Source: Gorsachius magnificus
Lineage: Eukaryota; Chordata; Aves; Pelecaniformes; Ardeidae
Length of the DNA stretch: 64,000 bases
Direction of reading: 5' to 3'
NCBI GenBank assembly: GCA_034008185.1
Contig: CM067082.1
Span: 129,829,988 to 129,893,987 of the forward strand
Part shown: positions 22,292 to 36,654 of the stretch, piece by piece
Position numbering within the stretch: position 1 is the first letter of the stretch
How the letters are laid out: each line of letters opens with the position of its first letter
Notes under the pieces: model-generated
Databases searched by the model: none
What the model saw: the letters and a program-made list of their open reading frames with translations, nothing else
What the model was told of the DNA's origin: nothing
Made by a program: the position numbers and the translations under genes

Positions 22292-25200
22292 CAAACCCAA
22301 TGCATCTGGCTTTTTAACATCTGTTTCATATGAAGAACTCCCTTCTAATCCCTCTAATACTGTATTTGGAAACAACTGATGTATGTATAGGATTATAATA
22401 CCTTCAAATGTCCTTTAGAGGAAAAGTCATTTTTATTCAGTAAATAGAATGCATGAATAACGAAGAATACAAGAATACTATAAAATAATTAGGAGGTGAT
22501 TCAAAGGTGCTTATTTACAATGGAGGAAATTAAATATGCAAATACATTATTATCACTACTATCAGAGGTAGTTAACAAACAAATGAGTAGGAAAAAAATT
22601 CGGTGCCTTCTAATTCATCATTGTTTAAAAGACACCTGTGAGTTCTATCTGAAAAATGACAACACTGAGAAATGCAGATGGTTGCATTTTGCCTTCTACC
22701 AGTAATTTTTTTTACACATTAATTACATGGGGGGAGGGGGCAAGACTGTTTCCTGTAAGAAGATAATATGATCCTTGAAGATCTCAATACCGAGATGAAC
22801 TTTTTTACATAGCCTACTCAGTTTTAACAGCAAAATTTCTGGAGTTTTACCTAGTGGAATGAAGTTGTTCCTTGAGTCTGAACAGGGTCAGCACATATCC
22901 CTCCTAGTACCATGAAGAGTCTATAGGAATGTTAAGACAGCCATCATCTATCCATTCTCACATAAAACTCTATCTTTGAGAAAAACTGAAAGTACAATGT
23001 TGTTACCATCTGTCCTGTTCTTATAGAAAATTTTTAATACAAAACTAGTTTGAATCTATTGTCCTATACACTTCAAGGAGTCATTCAAAACTGGAAAGTG
23101 AATGGCAGAAAGGAAACTTGTGCTATTTTGTAATATATAAAGCCCATGTCATGCACATTTAGCAAGTAATAAACAATGTAATAAACAATGTCCATGCGAG
23201 GATGGTGTTTTGATCTAAACTGTGAATACAAAGGGTATTCACATGTATAAACAGAAGAAAATTAATGAAGGTTCTACAACAAGTATTTGCAGGAAGTAGC
23301 TATTATTAGTGTTGGGTTTTTAGCATATTTTAGGGGAAACTTTCTGCATGAATACATTAGTTTGTTTTAGCAGTAGGCTGTTAAAAACAAAGAGAAAATG
23401 GGATAGTACTTAAAGACAAACAACTACATGAGAATACTTAAGATAGTAGGGCCATAAACTTGAGGACAGACTGTCTTTTGAGCTCACTGAAGCAACTGGT
23501 TAAAGAATGAGGACAGTGTCAGCATTATTCAGTCTTCAGAAAAAAAAAAAAATCATAGTCAACACAAGTAATCAACAGAGGGGTTTCAGAATGACAGGTA
23601 GGCATAGCAGAGCTTGCCAGATGTTAAACTGGAAGGTAGAAAGGAAAAGCTGTCTCTACAACATTTGCATCATTCAGAAAGGAGCAGATATACACCTCTT
23701 ATACTTGGTAGTTCTTTACATTGGTTTGTAACTTCAGAAGACACTCAAAGTGCAAAGTTCTTTCAAAACATCTGTATGTAATACAAGCACATCAGTCTGA
23801 GAGGAGTTAATATACACCCTACTATGTCAAGGCTACATTATGTTTCCTTACTGTAGGCATTTTATACCCTCCAAATTTTATATCAATAAAAGAGACACCA
23901 AATACTAAAATAAGAGTTGGGGCTCTGTGTCTTTACATGAGACAATTTCAATTTTATTTTATATTTAATAAAAATATCTTTGATATATCTCCTTATATTG
24001 TTATTAGACATAATTTGAATATGTGCTTTTTCTATGGTAGTGGTATAACAAGGGTGGTGGTAATTAATTTTTAGGAGAAGCCGTAAGAAGGAACAAGGAA
24101 CTGACAGGCCAGACATCAGGTGAGCAGACAGCCTTTTGTGCCTCTGGAGAGCCTATCTATCTTTCAGAATTGGATATTATTAAATGGGATTGGCCAGGTG
24201 TGAAGTGATGAAACAGGAAACAAGCGGTGAAACAGGATTGGACTAGAATATTTGAGACAAATTTAAAGAACTGTAAATTTCAGCACTGTAATTTCCATGA
24301 GTATGGAGGAGATATGGGAAAGCAAGATAGGAGGTTTAGCAACTTCTGGAAATTAAGCTTCTGATAAAATCTCACAAAGTAAAATTATTTCTTGCTTTCT
24401 ACTTCAACAAGATATCACAGACCTTGCTTGGGTAGGCAGGATGGAGGGGAATATCTGCTGAGAACCATGGGTACTAAACTCATCTCAATGTGATATTTGT
24501 AATTTGTTTCCACAAGTATTCAATATATCCACAGTTTTTTGGTTGGGTGTTTTTTGGTTTGGTTTTTGGTTTTTGGTTTGTTTGTTTGGGTTTTTTTAAG
24601 AGAAGAAAGGAAAGAAAGAAAAACATTTGCAAGAAAAACAGTCCCCTATTTCAGAAATAATGTTTGCTGGCAAACAAGTACAGTATGTACTCTAAAACAG
24701 TTTACTCTAATACAATATATACTGAATTACTTCTTGAATTGCCACCTTCCAAAAGAAACAAGTAATAGTTCAGAGGATGAAAATTACTGACCGATTCTGC
24801 TGATTATATATATTTATTGTAGGTTGTGCTATAAATGTATCAGACATGGAATAAGCCAACTCTTTCATTCTACAAAAAACAAAACAAAACCAACACACAA
24901 CACATCAATTTTTCCTAGTACACTGGAAACATATTTTTCATAGAAATACATTTTGCAACATTTTCTTTTTCTCCTTTACTATGATAAAATAAAAGGTACA
25001 TAGCAGGGTGTCTTGTAACAAACTGTCTCTTGAAATTGCAACAGGACATTCTATATGCCTAGTGGCCATTTAATTTAATGGGATTTTTATTAGTGTACAC
25101 CGACTGGGTTATTTAAACCACAGGGGTCTTTGCAAGTAAAAGCACAATTTGAACATGGAAGAAAACCAAATCCAGATATTTTATTTTTAAAATTAAACAT

Positions 25201-28200
25201 ATTGCATTTTGATTCATCTTTTAAAATGTTGTTTTTCCTAACAATTTGATGAAATTTCACTTGTGCTGAAGTATAAAACGTAATTCAATTCTTTAATTGT
25301 CATCGCATAACAGTACAATTGCTTCGAGAATCTCAACAGACTTTACTGATAAAGGGCATTATCTTTGCACCTGAAGCATGGAAATGAGTTTTATGTCCCA
25401 AAAATTCTCTTTGTTATCCTACTTGAAGGAACATTTCTATTCATTTCATATTCACATCCTAAACTTTACACACATGGGGGCAGGAAAGTGGATGTACATG
25501 GGTGTCCACAATAATCTGAAATATCTATCATGGCAGTCTTTAGACTCCTGCATCTACTTTATTTGACTGCTGTTCCAGTTACATTAATTTGTGACAGTTA
25601 TATTTTAGAACAGCTCTATATTATTAACAGCAACAAGATTGACTCACATGCTAATGATCAGTTTTACGTTGTAGTTCATTAATAATTTCATCTTCTTTCT
25701 TAAACTACTTCATTAAGGTTTTCTTAAATGAAACATCAAAGACTATAAAGTAAAATTTCAGTTTTGCAGTATGGAGATTATGAGGGAAAAAAACTCTCAC
25801 AAGAAAAGTAATGTTTTATTGAGAAATGCTTCTTCTAGCTAAGGGTCATTTGAAATTCAAAAAATATTTCTGTACTTCTCTGAAATGAAAGTACTAGGCC
25901 TTGTGCATACTGTGAAGCTCAGTTTTTCTTTCAAAGAGCTTGTAATTTAAACAAACTCTGCCATTTGTAAGAAATAGCCAATGAGAATTAAGCAAAAATG
26001 GTACCAACATCTATAGGAAGGATAAAAAGGTTCCAGCCAAGAATGTGGAACAAATGGGTGTCAACAGGAAGCTACTTAGAAGTACAGAAGATTTTTTAGC
26101 TTACTTGAGAGAAAACCGGTTAAGAAGCTACACAGCATCAACATTAAAAGAACATTATCAGGGTTACAAAGTCAAGCATTCAGATTGCTAGAATTTCACG
26201 ATGCCACAAATGAAGTGCTACTGTATTTTGGAAAAGCAGTATCAAATACTTAGCCTGCATTAGCAAATATGGGAAGCTTTCAGTGCTAATCATTACTTGA
26301 TGTAGGTCAGATGTATTATGTCTCCAAACAAAAGGAATGAAGAACAACAATTCCGTTAGTGATGGACTATGAATACATCGAATACTACTAGTGACCAACT
26401 ATGAAAGACAATTTTTGAATGACATAGTTCAATACAAAAAAAGGTTGACCATTCTTTTGTGGACTGTCTGCATCTATGAATCTGTATATGGTGTTTCTAA
26501 CATGCGTATATATAATAAATGCTATTCTATATGATTCTATTCTGTACAACTAGGAGAGAGACTTGCTCTTCGTACTGTACATGAAAACTCTAACACTTAC
26601 AAAGGTATTTATACATGGGCTAAAGTATTTGCTCTGTCATTTCCCAGTTTCAAAAATAGAAGTAATCTAGCAAACAAGGCCCAGTTGGATTTTTCAGAGG
26701 CAGGTTACCACTCCTCCCTGCAAACAATGAATAATCGGCTAGAAATATTCAAAATGAATGATTTATTAATAACAGATGAATTTCAAATTGTTGGCTGACA
26801 TTGCAAGAACTCACAAATAGCAACTAATAATTGTATTAAAGATTGAACTAGAAATCTTTATTCATGAAAAGATTTATGATGAGAAAAGGGTCTAAACTGA
26901 CAATGAGTAGTGGGCATGTCTCTGTGCTCACTTTTACAGGATTAATTCTATTGACTTTGATTAAGTCAGTCGGTTCTAACTCAAAACAGTCTAGGTGAGT
27001 AGAGAAGCAGAACAATTTTTATAAGCAAGGAAGTAATTTATTGTATAAAATGTCACAAAGAATCTGTGTGTAAGGGCCAGATCTAACACAAGAAAGCTAA
27101 GTCATGTAAATGGGCAAAAGTAAGACTCAAATGTACATTAAATTATTAGTTAGAAGAAATTACCTTAAAATGAAGATATGCCATTCCAAGCTAAAATATT
27201 CTAAAATCTTGTTTGGCTTAGTCTATGAAAATGATGAACTGATGAACAGTCTGATTTGATTGTAGAAAGTGTGACACTGGAGACTGAATACAATGTTGCT
27301 ACTAAACGATAAGCGGGGGAAATGATGCTCTGCTTCACACTCTGTCTTACTTCCCCATACTGCTTAAAAACACAGAAGATAAATGTTTTATTCTGTATGT
27401 TTATTCTGTACAATTTATTCTGGATTGTAATGACAAAGCAAACATCATTCTAAGATCATCCTGGATTAGTTGGATGTTTGGATCTTGAAAAATGATTCCT
27501 ACAGCATGGTTTTCTCTTGGACACATGGGTGTACCAGACTATGTGACTGTTTTCTGTTTCTTTTTGAGAAAAAGCCAGGTCTCCAGCTGATTCCAGAATC
27601 TGAAAGCTAACAAGGTGACTCAGAGCCACATTGTCCCTTCTTGCTGATCTATGCTTCATTCAGTGAAAATGTAATCCAATATTTTGTCATGATATTCAAA
27701 TTTAAATCTCTCAAACTAATGTAAATGATAAGAAATGTTCAGTAGGAAATAAAAAACTACAGAGCAGATTGAACAAGGAATTTGCAACAGTAACTGAACA
27801 TCCAGTGACAGGCCACTAAGAGAAGAGGGAACGCATTACTGTCAGTAAATCTGAGAGGCTTGTACCTTTGTTTTAAGTTTTTAATTGGGCATTGTAAAAT
27901 ACATAAGGAAAATAATGGTAATTATACCTCCTAATACAGACTACAGGTATCAGACTATTGTCTATTACAAGTACAGAAACCAGATACTACAGTTTACATT
28001 ATCTTCTTTTCCACAAGTTACTGCTTTGATTGTGTCAAAAGCCAGCTTTCTAGTGCTGCCAATCTTATCCAATCACAAATCACGGCTTATCTTTCCCTCA
28101 AATTCATGAGTTTGACTTAAAATCAGGAGATTTTACTTTGTCATATGGTCTCTTCCCTGGCGAGATTTTAACACTTGAAAATACATGAAGAAATCCTGTC

Positions 28201-30609
28201 CTCTCCCAGAAGAACCATAGCAATTTACCTCTGTGAAAGGCTTTTATACATCAGAGCAGGAGTTGAGAGGAAATTTGGTATCAGTGGAAATACAACTGCT
28301 AAAGCAGAAAATCTGCATTTAGCCAGCAGTATTCTTATTTTATCCAAGGGCTACAGCTTACAAACTGCAAAATGCTCAGTCACTTCATTTTTATCTTCTG
28401 GTAAAAAACAAAGGCAACCTTCAGTCTTCCATCATTCCTCCTCAAAAGGCTTATGTCAGGCAGGGTAATGTCAGTTCCAACAGACCTATACATTTATTTT
28501 CATTTCACATCCATAAGCAAGGAATGCTATTAAAGGAATAATCATACTATCAGAAATCCAGCTTGCTAACAGGAAAAAGGAAAGTTGAAGCATAGTTTGA
28601 TCACCTCTTCAGAACAGAAAATCCTGATTGGGACTATTGCACGTAGCCATACTTAATTCAGTGTAAAAAAAAAATCAGTGAGATTTAAAAGCTTCATACA
28701 GAGGCTCTAATTGAATTTAGGTGAAGCAAAACTAATGCACTGTTTGGCGTATCTGAATCATCTCTGCCTAAAAGAAGCATTTTACTTCTTCCTATGGTTT
28801 ATGAGCAAGGATGCTGGTCACAGACCATATCCCATGCTGACCAAGTGCGCTAATGGGTATACATGTGAGTTAGGGAAGCACTATCCCACTCAGAAATAGC
28901 CACTTCTTTACCACTGGTGCACACCTGTGGACAGCCCTTAAGATGAAGAGCTGCAACAACAATTTTAAAGTGATGCTGTGTAGAAGGCCAGATATTCTGA
29001 GCCCCCTACTGATCCTTCCCTCTCTCCACCTAGCCATGAGCAATCACATTATCTTTAGGCTCCAGAGTACAAATAGGAAACATGTAAAGTTGGAGGGACC
29101 GTGCGCACAGCCTCATGTATTCTGTTGAGTATGCAAACTAAGATTTAGGTTTTTACAAGTTACTTATATGCAGTACTGAGAAAATACTCCCTTTCTCATA
29201 ATATAATTCAATGCAAGCTCAGACTGTGCAACACGCTATTTAAAGTCTATGTACCACATTTTGGGGCAAAAGAAGTACTCATCAATCATAACCAATTAAC
29301 AGAATTAATTTTCTTTATTTTGTCAGTAATATAATAGGACATCAGTACACCAAATAGATAAATTTGGTAGATAGACAGATGGACAGAAAGCATACAAGCA
29401 CTTCCTAAGGGTACCCACTTTTGTACATGAAGCTGATCAGTACTGTTTTCAGAGTCTTTACTGTTCGTAAGTATAGATCACTGTCAGACAGTTGGTTAAC
29501 ACTGTTTTTGTTGGTTAACATTTTTCTTGTTCTGTTGCTTGAGTCTCTACAAAAAGTTGCTTGTCTGTGCAAGTGCTATTAGTTGCCATGACAGTATTTG
29601 TGATATCAATAAAGCAGCAGTAAGTTCAAAACGTCCTGCTCCTTCAAGGTGCTTGGTGCCCACTGCAAAATACATAGAGGCAGAGCCTCTCTTTCATGGT
29701 TTAGAGCTCCAGAAAAAAAATTAGATACAGAGCCACAAATTATTCTTAAGAAGCCTGGCTACTGTCTTCAGTCCTGTAAGCCAAAGCCTTTCAGCAGAAC
29801 TGGCTGGTAAAATTTGCTGGCTATGCAAATCAGCTGTTCACATTTTCATTCATCAAGTTTCCTCCACTGTCCTTTCCATTTTTGGGTAGCCACCCACCCA
29901 TGCCTCGTTCTGTAGCTCAAAATGTAAGAAACTCACCTTCCACACAGAAGACAACTAATCTCTGACTTTCTGTTTTCTATCTGTTTCATGGTTTCATCTG
30001 CTATGTGATGACCATGTGAAACAGGCTTGCAATGCTAATAGCAGATGCATAAAATATGATGCTATGAGGAAGGAGTATGAGAGGAGTCAGATGAGTGAGT
30101 CATACTTGCAGTATATGATGCTTAGACAGGTCCACTTTTCCCATTTACTCTTATAAACCCAACCTTCCAAAAGTGATATTAAATCTCATGGCTGTTGACC
30201 CACTCACCACCAGCTGTGTAGCCTTCCAAAACAAATACCACATAAACCTCTGAGCTACCCAACCCTGCCTCCACATCCAATTCTGTACCCCATTCACAAG
30301 GTCAGGTTTTGACATGGGATCTACTACCATTCAGAGCAGATAGCAGAGTAAGTTCTGGATCCTGGGACAGTGTTTCAAATGCTGCTAGCTCCAAAGGAGG
30401 CTACATCTCGGAGCAACTATCCAGCACAACTTACACAGCAGTGCAAGATAAAGCTTACTTCCTGCCTCCTCTTTGAAATAGAAGAAAGCTACTTTGCATA
30501 TCCAAGGGGTGAGAAACCTGACTTCTTGATGGGGAAGGAAGACAGGAAAAGGCAGGAAGATTGAACTGTTGGACCAGTGGGCCTTACCATCTAAGGAACT
30601 CAATGGCTC
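22292..30609. other. AT-rich intergenic stretch
   Basis: No gene or clear transposon is recognised over 8 kb. Minor items are a tandem duplication of 'gtaataaacaat' near 23166-23190 and a T/G low-complexity tract at 24533-24599. The open frames present are short, with no domain signature. Confidence 0.45.
24533..24599 (+). repeat. T/G low-complexity tract
   Basis: The strand is made almost only of T and G, in ttttggttt and tttggg arrangements, ending in a T run. An 83-codon frame starting here is a composition artefact. Confidence 0.8.
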
Positions 30610-30700
30610 TAGTTTTAAAGTCAGCCCTGCTTTGAGCAGGAGGTCAGCATAGGCAACCTCTAGATACCTCCTCCAACTTAACATATTGTAGTTCAATGAC
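30610..30700 (+). mobile_element. CR1 3' tail fragment
   Basis: tgctttgagcaggaggtca, then acctctagatacctcctcca and cttaacatattgtagttc, follows the conserved CR1 3' untranslated end. In that end, 'ttgagcaggaggttggacta' leads to 'cctctagaggtcccttccaa' and the octamer tail. Only the last 90 bp or so are present, with mismatches. Confidence 0.6.
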
Positions 30701-33700
30701 TCAGTGGATGGCTTTCTTCAAAAAAAACCTTAGGGTCTCCTTCTTTTGGCTTGATAGAGAGGATGTTTTTAGAGGGTAGGGGTATTGGTCTGCTCAGTAT
30801 GACCAAATTCAGAGAGTAATCTCAGCTCTTTTATATATATGCCAGTTTGTAACAATAATGGAGGGAAAAACATAGCCCAAAAGTACATCTTGAAGAGTAG
30901 TCTCTTATTTTCAATATCACTCAAAAACAACCGGAGCATAATGCTGCAGGACTATCTCATGCAAAGGCTTCCCATGGAAATTAACAGAGGTGGACAAAAT
31001 CTGTGTTCATATGAATGCAAAGAGCAAGGACAAGAAAAATCATCACCATATACAGATCATGGTATAGTTCATAAAATGATTTCTCATTAAAGCAGACTTG
31101 ATGAACCTTTAAGAATCTGAAATACTCAAAATTATTTTAGTGTTTAACCATCAGCAGGAATTATTGTACAAATACAAAGAGCATCTTTAGGCAGGACTGA
31201 AAAAAGCAACATAAAGCCAAGCAGATACTTCCATTTTGCTAAATCAATTATACATATTATGCTATGGAAGGAGGGTAGCTATGTAACCACTAAAATAAAC
31301 TAGAAGATAAACAAGTTGTATATGAACTATGAGGCTATTATAACTGAAACAATTCAGTATCTATATGTTGTGGGCTTTTCTGTTGTTTTTTAATATCGGG
31401 AAAATACTTACAGGATAAATGACTGAACTAGCAAAGAAGCTAGTTCCATTTCTATAAAAAGTATATATAATTTAGGACACAACTTATTTTGATAACAAAA
31501 TGCATTTACACATTGTTTTTAAAATATATGTTTTGTGCTTCTTTGTATAAGCCATGGGAGGCATAGAATTCAACATAATTAAAGCTATAAACAGAAAGAC
31601 CTGCTTAAAACTACTGAAGATTTGAATTCAGGGGCTTAGACTTTTTAGATGCTGTTTTCTTCAATTTTCACACATTTGTTGGACTAGGCAGAGACTAAAG
31701 AACCTTTATCTTGCTTTTAGATCTTATATCATTTATTGTAAAAATGTCTGTGGAAAGAAAGAACCAAGAACTGGTATGACTAATCCCCAAAGGATCTGTT
31801 AGTGAGCATCAGTTCTCCCTGTTTTTTGGCCTTTTTGCCTGTTGACATTTACTGTTCCTTTTTAAAGTCATTAGGATACCACAAAACATAGCTTGTGATA
31901 TAGTGAAAGTCCCCAGTGACAGAAGACCAGGACAAATCTGAAAAGGTGTTCTTTGGTGTAAATGAGCAGATCGTGGAATCCACAGACTGCTAAAATATAG
32001 GCAGTGATAAGTGGGACCTTTCTGGATCAGCAGCTTCCCACTTATGCCATAAGAAGAGCATGTTAACACCCTAAAGATGTGTTTACTTACACAGATTAGG
32101 CAAGACGGAGAAAACTGAATTCTCACATAATGCAAATTAATGCGAATGAAATAGAAAACAAAAGTAGCTTTTATTTATTTGTCTAAAGCTGACTAAAATT
32201 AATTGGAATTAGATGTGTAAAACCAGCTGTGACATGAATTTAACTACATAGAACCAAAATCCCTATGTCTCCAGATCACCAGGAGCTGATAAGAACTGCA
32301 CTTCTAAGAACTCAGAGACTTCAGTAGAGTCCCTGTTGTGGAGTTATTCTTTAAGTCAAACAGCAAAGTTATCCTCACTCTGGATCTGAAGCTTGATCCA
32401 AGCTCTGCTTCTCTTTCAGCTCCATAGAAGGTGTCTGAAGAATAAACAATAAAATCTTTCAGAATGAAGAATGGTTTGTGATTAAGTGAGTATGCTGGGA
32501 CTAGTTCCCAGACCTGCCACAGCCTCCCTGTCTGACGTTAATCTCTCTATTATTCAGTTCCTTATCTGTAAAATAAGATAGTAATACTTCTGGTCTCCAA
32601 TTCTTTGTCTGACTTGGTTCTCTGAACTGTCTGATCTTTAAAACAGCAACTGATTTAATTTGAGTATATTTTCTGGTCCTTCCACAACTACATTTTAATC
32701 CCGGCTGAGGTCACAGATGTCCTTTTAATACTAGCAATTAAAAAAATATATCACTGAGTGTTTTTTGGGAATAGAATCATATCTGAAACTTGACAAAGAA
32801 ATTCTGAAAAGCTTTCACGTTAAAACCACTGGAGAAAATGTCTACATTGGGACAAAAAGAAGTGGTGGGAGAAGAGTAAGTGATGGATAAAATGATAGCA
32901 AAGCATTTTGTTGAAGCTCTGGGCCAACAACTTAATTACCAGAAATAATTTATATCAAAGTACCAGAGTTTACTGTATATATGGACACATGAGGACCTGT
33001 ATGCATGCTTTTCCTATGTTGCAAGTGAAGCAGATTAGCCCACTTCCACTGAAAAATAAGCTGCCTTAAACTAATTCACATTAACCATAATACTAACATG
33101 TATGTAAATGTAGATGAGCTTATTTAATAAAGTTATGTAATATATAAAAGCTTAGTGAAGAACTTTGATCAAGAGTATCAGAAAAGGAGTATGGAGGTGA
33201 ACATCATTGAATGTCTGCAGGACTGCATCAAGACTGGACGAAACAGAAAAAGATTCCTGGACCATCTCTCAAGATGCTCAAAAAACATACCTGTCATGAG
33301 GGACATTAAGTACCAAGACAGCTGCTGGATAAAAACACAATTAATCAAGCATACATCATCACAGAGGGTAATTTTATGATCCAGAAAGGAGAGGATTTAA
33401 CTAGGCTACTCAAGAAGGATTAGTAGAAATTGTGAGAAACAGTGACATTCAATACCTTTTGACCACAAGCTGTTTCAATTTAACAAAGAAACGTTCTCTC
33501 TGAATGAAGCAGTATAAAACCACTATATTTTGTAAGAGCAAAATGAAGTAATTGAGGTGGTAAGTTGTAACTCTGACATTCAAAAACCATAGCAGATTGA
33601 TCAAGACACTACTTCAGAAGTTTAAATCCAAAACAATATTTGTAGAAATATATATATTTTGGAAGCAAGTTATATAAGATGTAAGGCAATTATTACAAAA

Positions 33701-33859
33701 AATAGAATGGTCAGAATGTAAGGAAAAAAAGTAAATCCTTGATGGGCTAATAAGATTTCTTTGTTAGAAGTGAAAAGTGCATATCCTACAACTGGAAACA
33801 ATTAGGTAATAAAAACAACAGAATAGATGCTAGCAAAATAGGGTCAAGGGAGTAAGGAA
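30701..33859. other. AT-rich intergenic stretch
   Basis: No gene or confident repeat. The right end (from about 33540) may already belong to the decayed CR1 that follows. Confidence 0.45.
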
Positions 33860-34265
33860 GATGTCTGCAGATCTAGTAAATGGATAAAGAAAACCAAGTG
33901 AGATTTAGCTCATTAATAAATAAGGAGTAGGGTAAAATAGATAACACAAACATGTTCTCCTCAGGCTCAACTTTTGAAAAGGAAAAAGTGTTAGTGTTAC
34001 ACAAAATGAGTAAAACAGCTTTGGACAATTAGGAGGTAATAATGACTTTGAACATGCATTCTAGGGTATTCAGGGACTTAGCTAACAAACTTACTGAACC
34101 ACTTACAATTGTTTAAGCTATAGGGAATTAGAAAGTACCCAAGAAAAGCAAACTTACCAGTGTTCTTAAAAAAGGAAAAGAGACAATAATAATCTTTATG
34201 AACTATATCTTTAACTCCATTAGGGAAACATATACAATATAAGAAATGTAGGAAAATCATATAAA
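33860..34265 (+). mobile_element. Ancient CR1 LINE fragment
   Basis: ggacttagctaacaaactta (34074) followed by 'ctgaaccacttacaattgtt' corresponds to the CR1 stretch reading ELANELTEPLTIV. 'ttcttaaaaaaggaaaagag' (34162) corresponds to the conserved PIFKKGKK segment, and the following sequence to the NYRPISLTSI region. Frame-disrupting changes are everywhere. The signal covers the part upstream of the catalytic core. Weaker similarity may extend left to about 33540. It is the third ancient copy in the window in the plus orientation. Confidence 0.65.
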
Positions 34266-34740
34266 GAAGCCTAGAGTTTTATAGTATAGTTTAAACAAAG
34301 AGAGACACAGATAATTACATACCCTCTCCAGCCTCCTCACACAAGCAGCAGATCTGGAAACAAATTACAAAGGATAGTTACAGTTTATCTCTTGAGATGG
34401 GAACATAATGTCCCTCCTGTTTCTTGCAGATCTGCGCACTGCCCTCTGTTCATTCATTTACATTCTCTGGCTATAGAATAGGGAAGGAGGGACCTGGGGA
34501 TACGTCTTATTCTCAGATTTTTCCACTTAACAGTTTGCTGTCAGAATAGAATATCAGCAAATATCCCACCCTTCCCTGTGCTGGGCAGAGTAATAATGTA
34601 AATATTATCTTCTAAGTCTGTCATATGCTTGTTCCTCTGTGGAACTAACACATCTGTGATAATTTACCCTAAGTGAACATTTAGGAGATTGCAGTCATGA
34701 GACTTGCTTAACAGGAGGGTCATATCCTGTGTTTCATTTC
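34266..34740. other. Intergenic stretch, nothing recognised
   Basis: Short AT-rich interval between the ancient CR1 fragment and the LTR. No signal seen. Confidence 0.5.
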
Positions 34741-35347
34741 TGTGGCAAGGTTTTGGTAGCAGGGAGGCTACAAGGGGTGCCTTCAGTGAGACGCTGCTAG
34801 AAGCTTCCGCCATATCCAAGAGAGCCAATGCCAGCTGGCTCCAAGGTGGACCCGCCGCTGGCCAAGGCCAAGACAATCAGCGATGGTGGTAGCACCTCTG
34901 GGATAACATATTTAAGAAAGGGGGAAGGGGGTAGGAACCTGCGCAGTTGCAGATGGAAAAAAGGAGTAAGGATATGTAAGAGCAACTACTCTGCAGACAC
35001 CCAGGTTGCTGAAGAAGGAGAGAGAGGAGGTGCTTCAGGCACTGGAGCAGAGATTCCCCTGCAGACCATGGTGAAGACCATGGTGAGGCAGGCTGTCCTC
35101 CAACCTGGAGGTCCCCAGTGAAGCAGATATCCACCTGCAGCCTGGGGAGGACCCCACACCAGAACAGGTGGATGCACAAAAGAGGCTGTGACCCCATGGA
35201 AAGACTGTCTCCCGTGAGAGGAACCCCACGCTGGAGCAGAAGAAGAGTGTGGGGAGTCCTCCCCCTGAGGAGGAAGGAGCAGCAGAGACAACATGTGATG
35301 AACTGACACAACTCCCATTCCCCACTCCCCCTGCGCCACTGCGCCAC
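34741..35347 (+). mobile_element. Endogenous retroviral LTR, 3'-truncated copy
   Basis: It starts TGTGGCAAGGTTTTGGTAGC, the same 5' end as the minus-strand LTR at 22291. It continues through the matching 'gccaaggccaagacaatcag' block, a TATA-like tatttaa (34909-34915) and the repeat-containing GC-rich body, up to 'aactcccattccccactccc' near 35310-35330. At about 35347 the similarity stops. The last 300 bp or so present in the 21.25-kb copy, including the AATAAA and CCAGGGTC end, are missing. It is therefore a partial LTR, and open frames on either strand inside it are not genes. Confidence 0.75.
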
Positions 35348-36654
35348 AAGGAAAATCCTTTCTTGGTGTCAGTCTGTGAAATTGTTTCTGAAAGATTTGT
35401 TGAGTTTAGTGTGGTTCATTACTGTTAAATTTAGTGTGGTTTGTATCTGCAAAGATTTTGTGCAAATGAGAGCATGTGTAATTCTAATGCTTGTAATTTA
35501 GCTCTGTTTTATGCTGTTACCCAGACTTATTAGCATTTTAACTTAGAAAATTATTTGTTGACTAGAAAGCATTGTAACTGGTGATCACTGTTTGGTATAA
35601 TAAAAATTCCCAAACTGATGAAATTAGTTTAATAGCCATTTTCAATTTCCTTGTAGTGTAGATTTGGGTAAGAAATTACCAGAGCATGGAGTTATACTCT
35701 GCTCAATCAGTACATATCCCATGCATGTTATAGAGTTTCTGAGTATATGTCTCCATATCATAGAGTCTTCCCAAACAACTTAGGGAAAAATTTAAGTGCT
35801 TGACTAAATCACTGGCACTGTTTCAGAGTTCCTGTGTCTAAATACTGACCTGAGAAGTATGGTTTAGATGCACTTGAAGTCCTAGAATTCGTTGTGGGCC
35901 AAGGGGAAAAAGAGGCAACATGAGAGAATAGAAACATTTGGCTTTATAATCTCCTTTCTTAAAAGTCAGCAAGATACTTTCTTGGTTTTTTATGCCTGTT
36001 GAAATTAAAAAATAGGAGGGGATTGATAACGATAAACTCCAATTTTGAAATACAGATTTGTCAAGAAATGTTATTGCCAGCCTGATGCATTTCTGATTAT
36101 TTACAGGAATAACTCAGCACTACCTGTATGTATGTTTAAGACTGACAAGAGAATTTTTGAAACTACCGAAACACGTGAGGAATTCCCACGATGCTGATAT
36201 ACCTGTTGGCTTGTTAGGGTTTCATCCTGAAATACTGGTTATAGATATTCTTTTTCACATGTGGACTGAAACTCAGTAATTGAGTCCTTGTGTGTATAGC
36301 AGTTAGAAAACCAATGCTAATTTTGACCATAATCCACACCCAGTTGTCCTTGTAGTATTATATGAAATGGAAAAATTTCAATTCTCCAAATTAATGTTCA
36401 AAATCAAGTCATTACAATAGATAGCTACAGATCATGCAAGTGTAAATTGCAAGCTAATCCTATGTCTTGATAATAATTGCTACTTAGTTCTGTTGCTTGA
36501 TTTTTTAATTTATTTTAGAATTAGGATATTTATTCGGACACTAAATTTGCATTTACAATCAGTTTACATATTGAAAATTCCCAGGTTACTTGTGAACAGT
36601 TCGTCTGATTTTTTTCATACACCACAGTAAATCAATATCAAATCCAAGGATTTT
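35348..36654. other. AT-rich intergenic stretch
   Basis: Nothing recognised. This may be the original flank beyond the truncated LTR. Confidence 0.5.
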
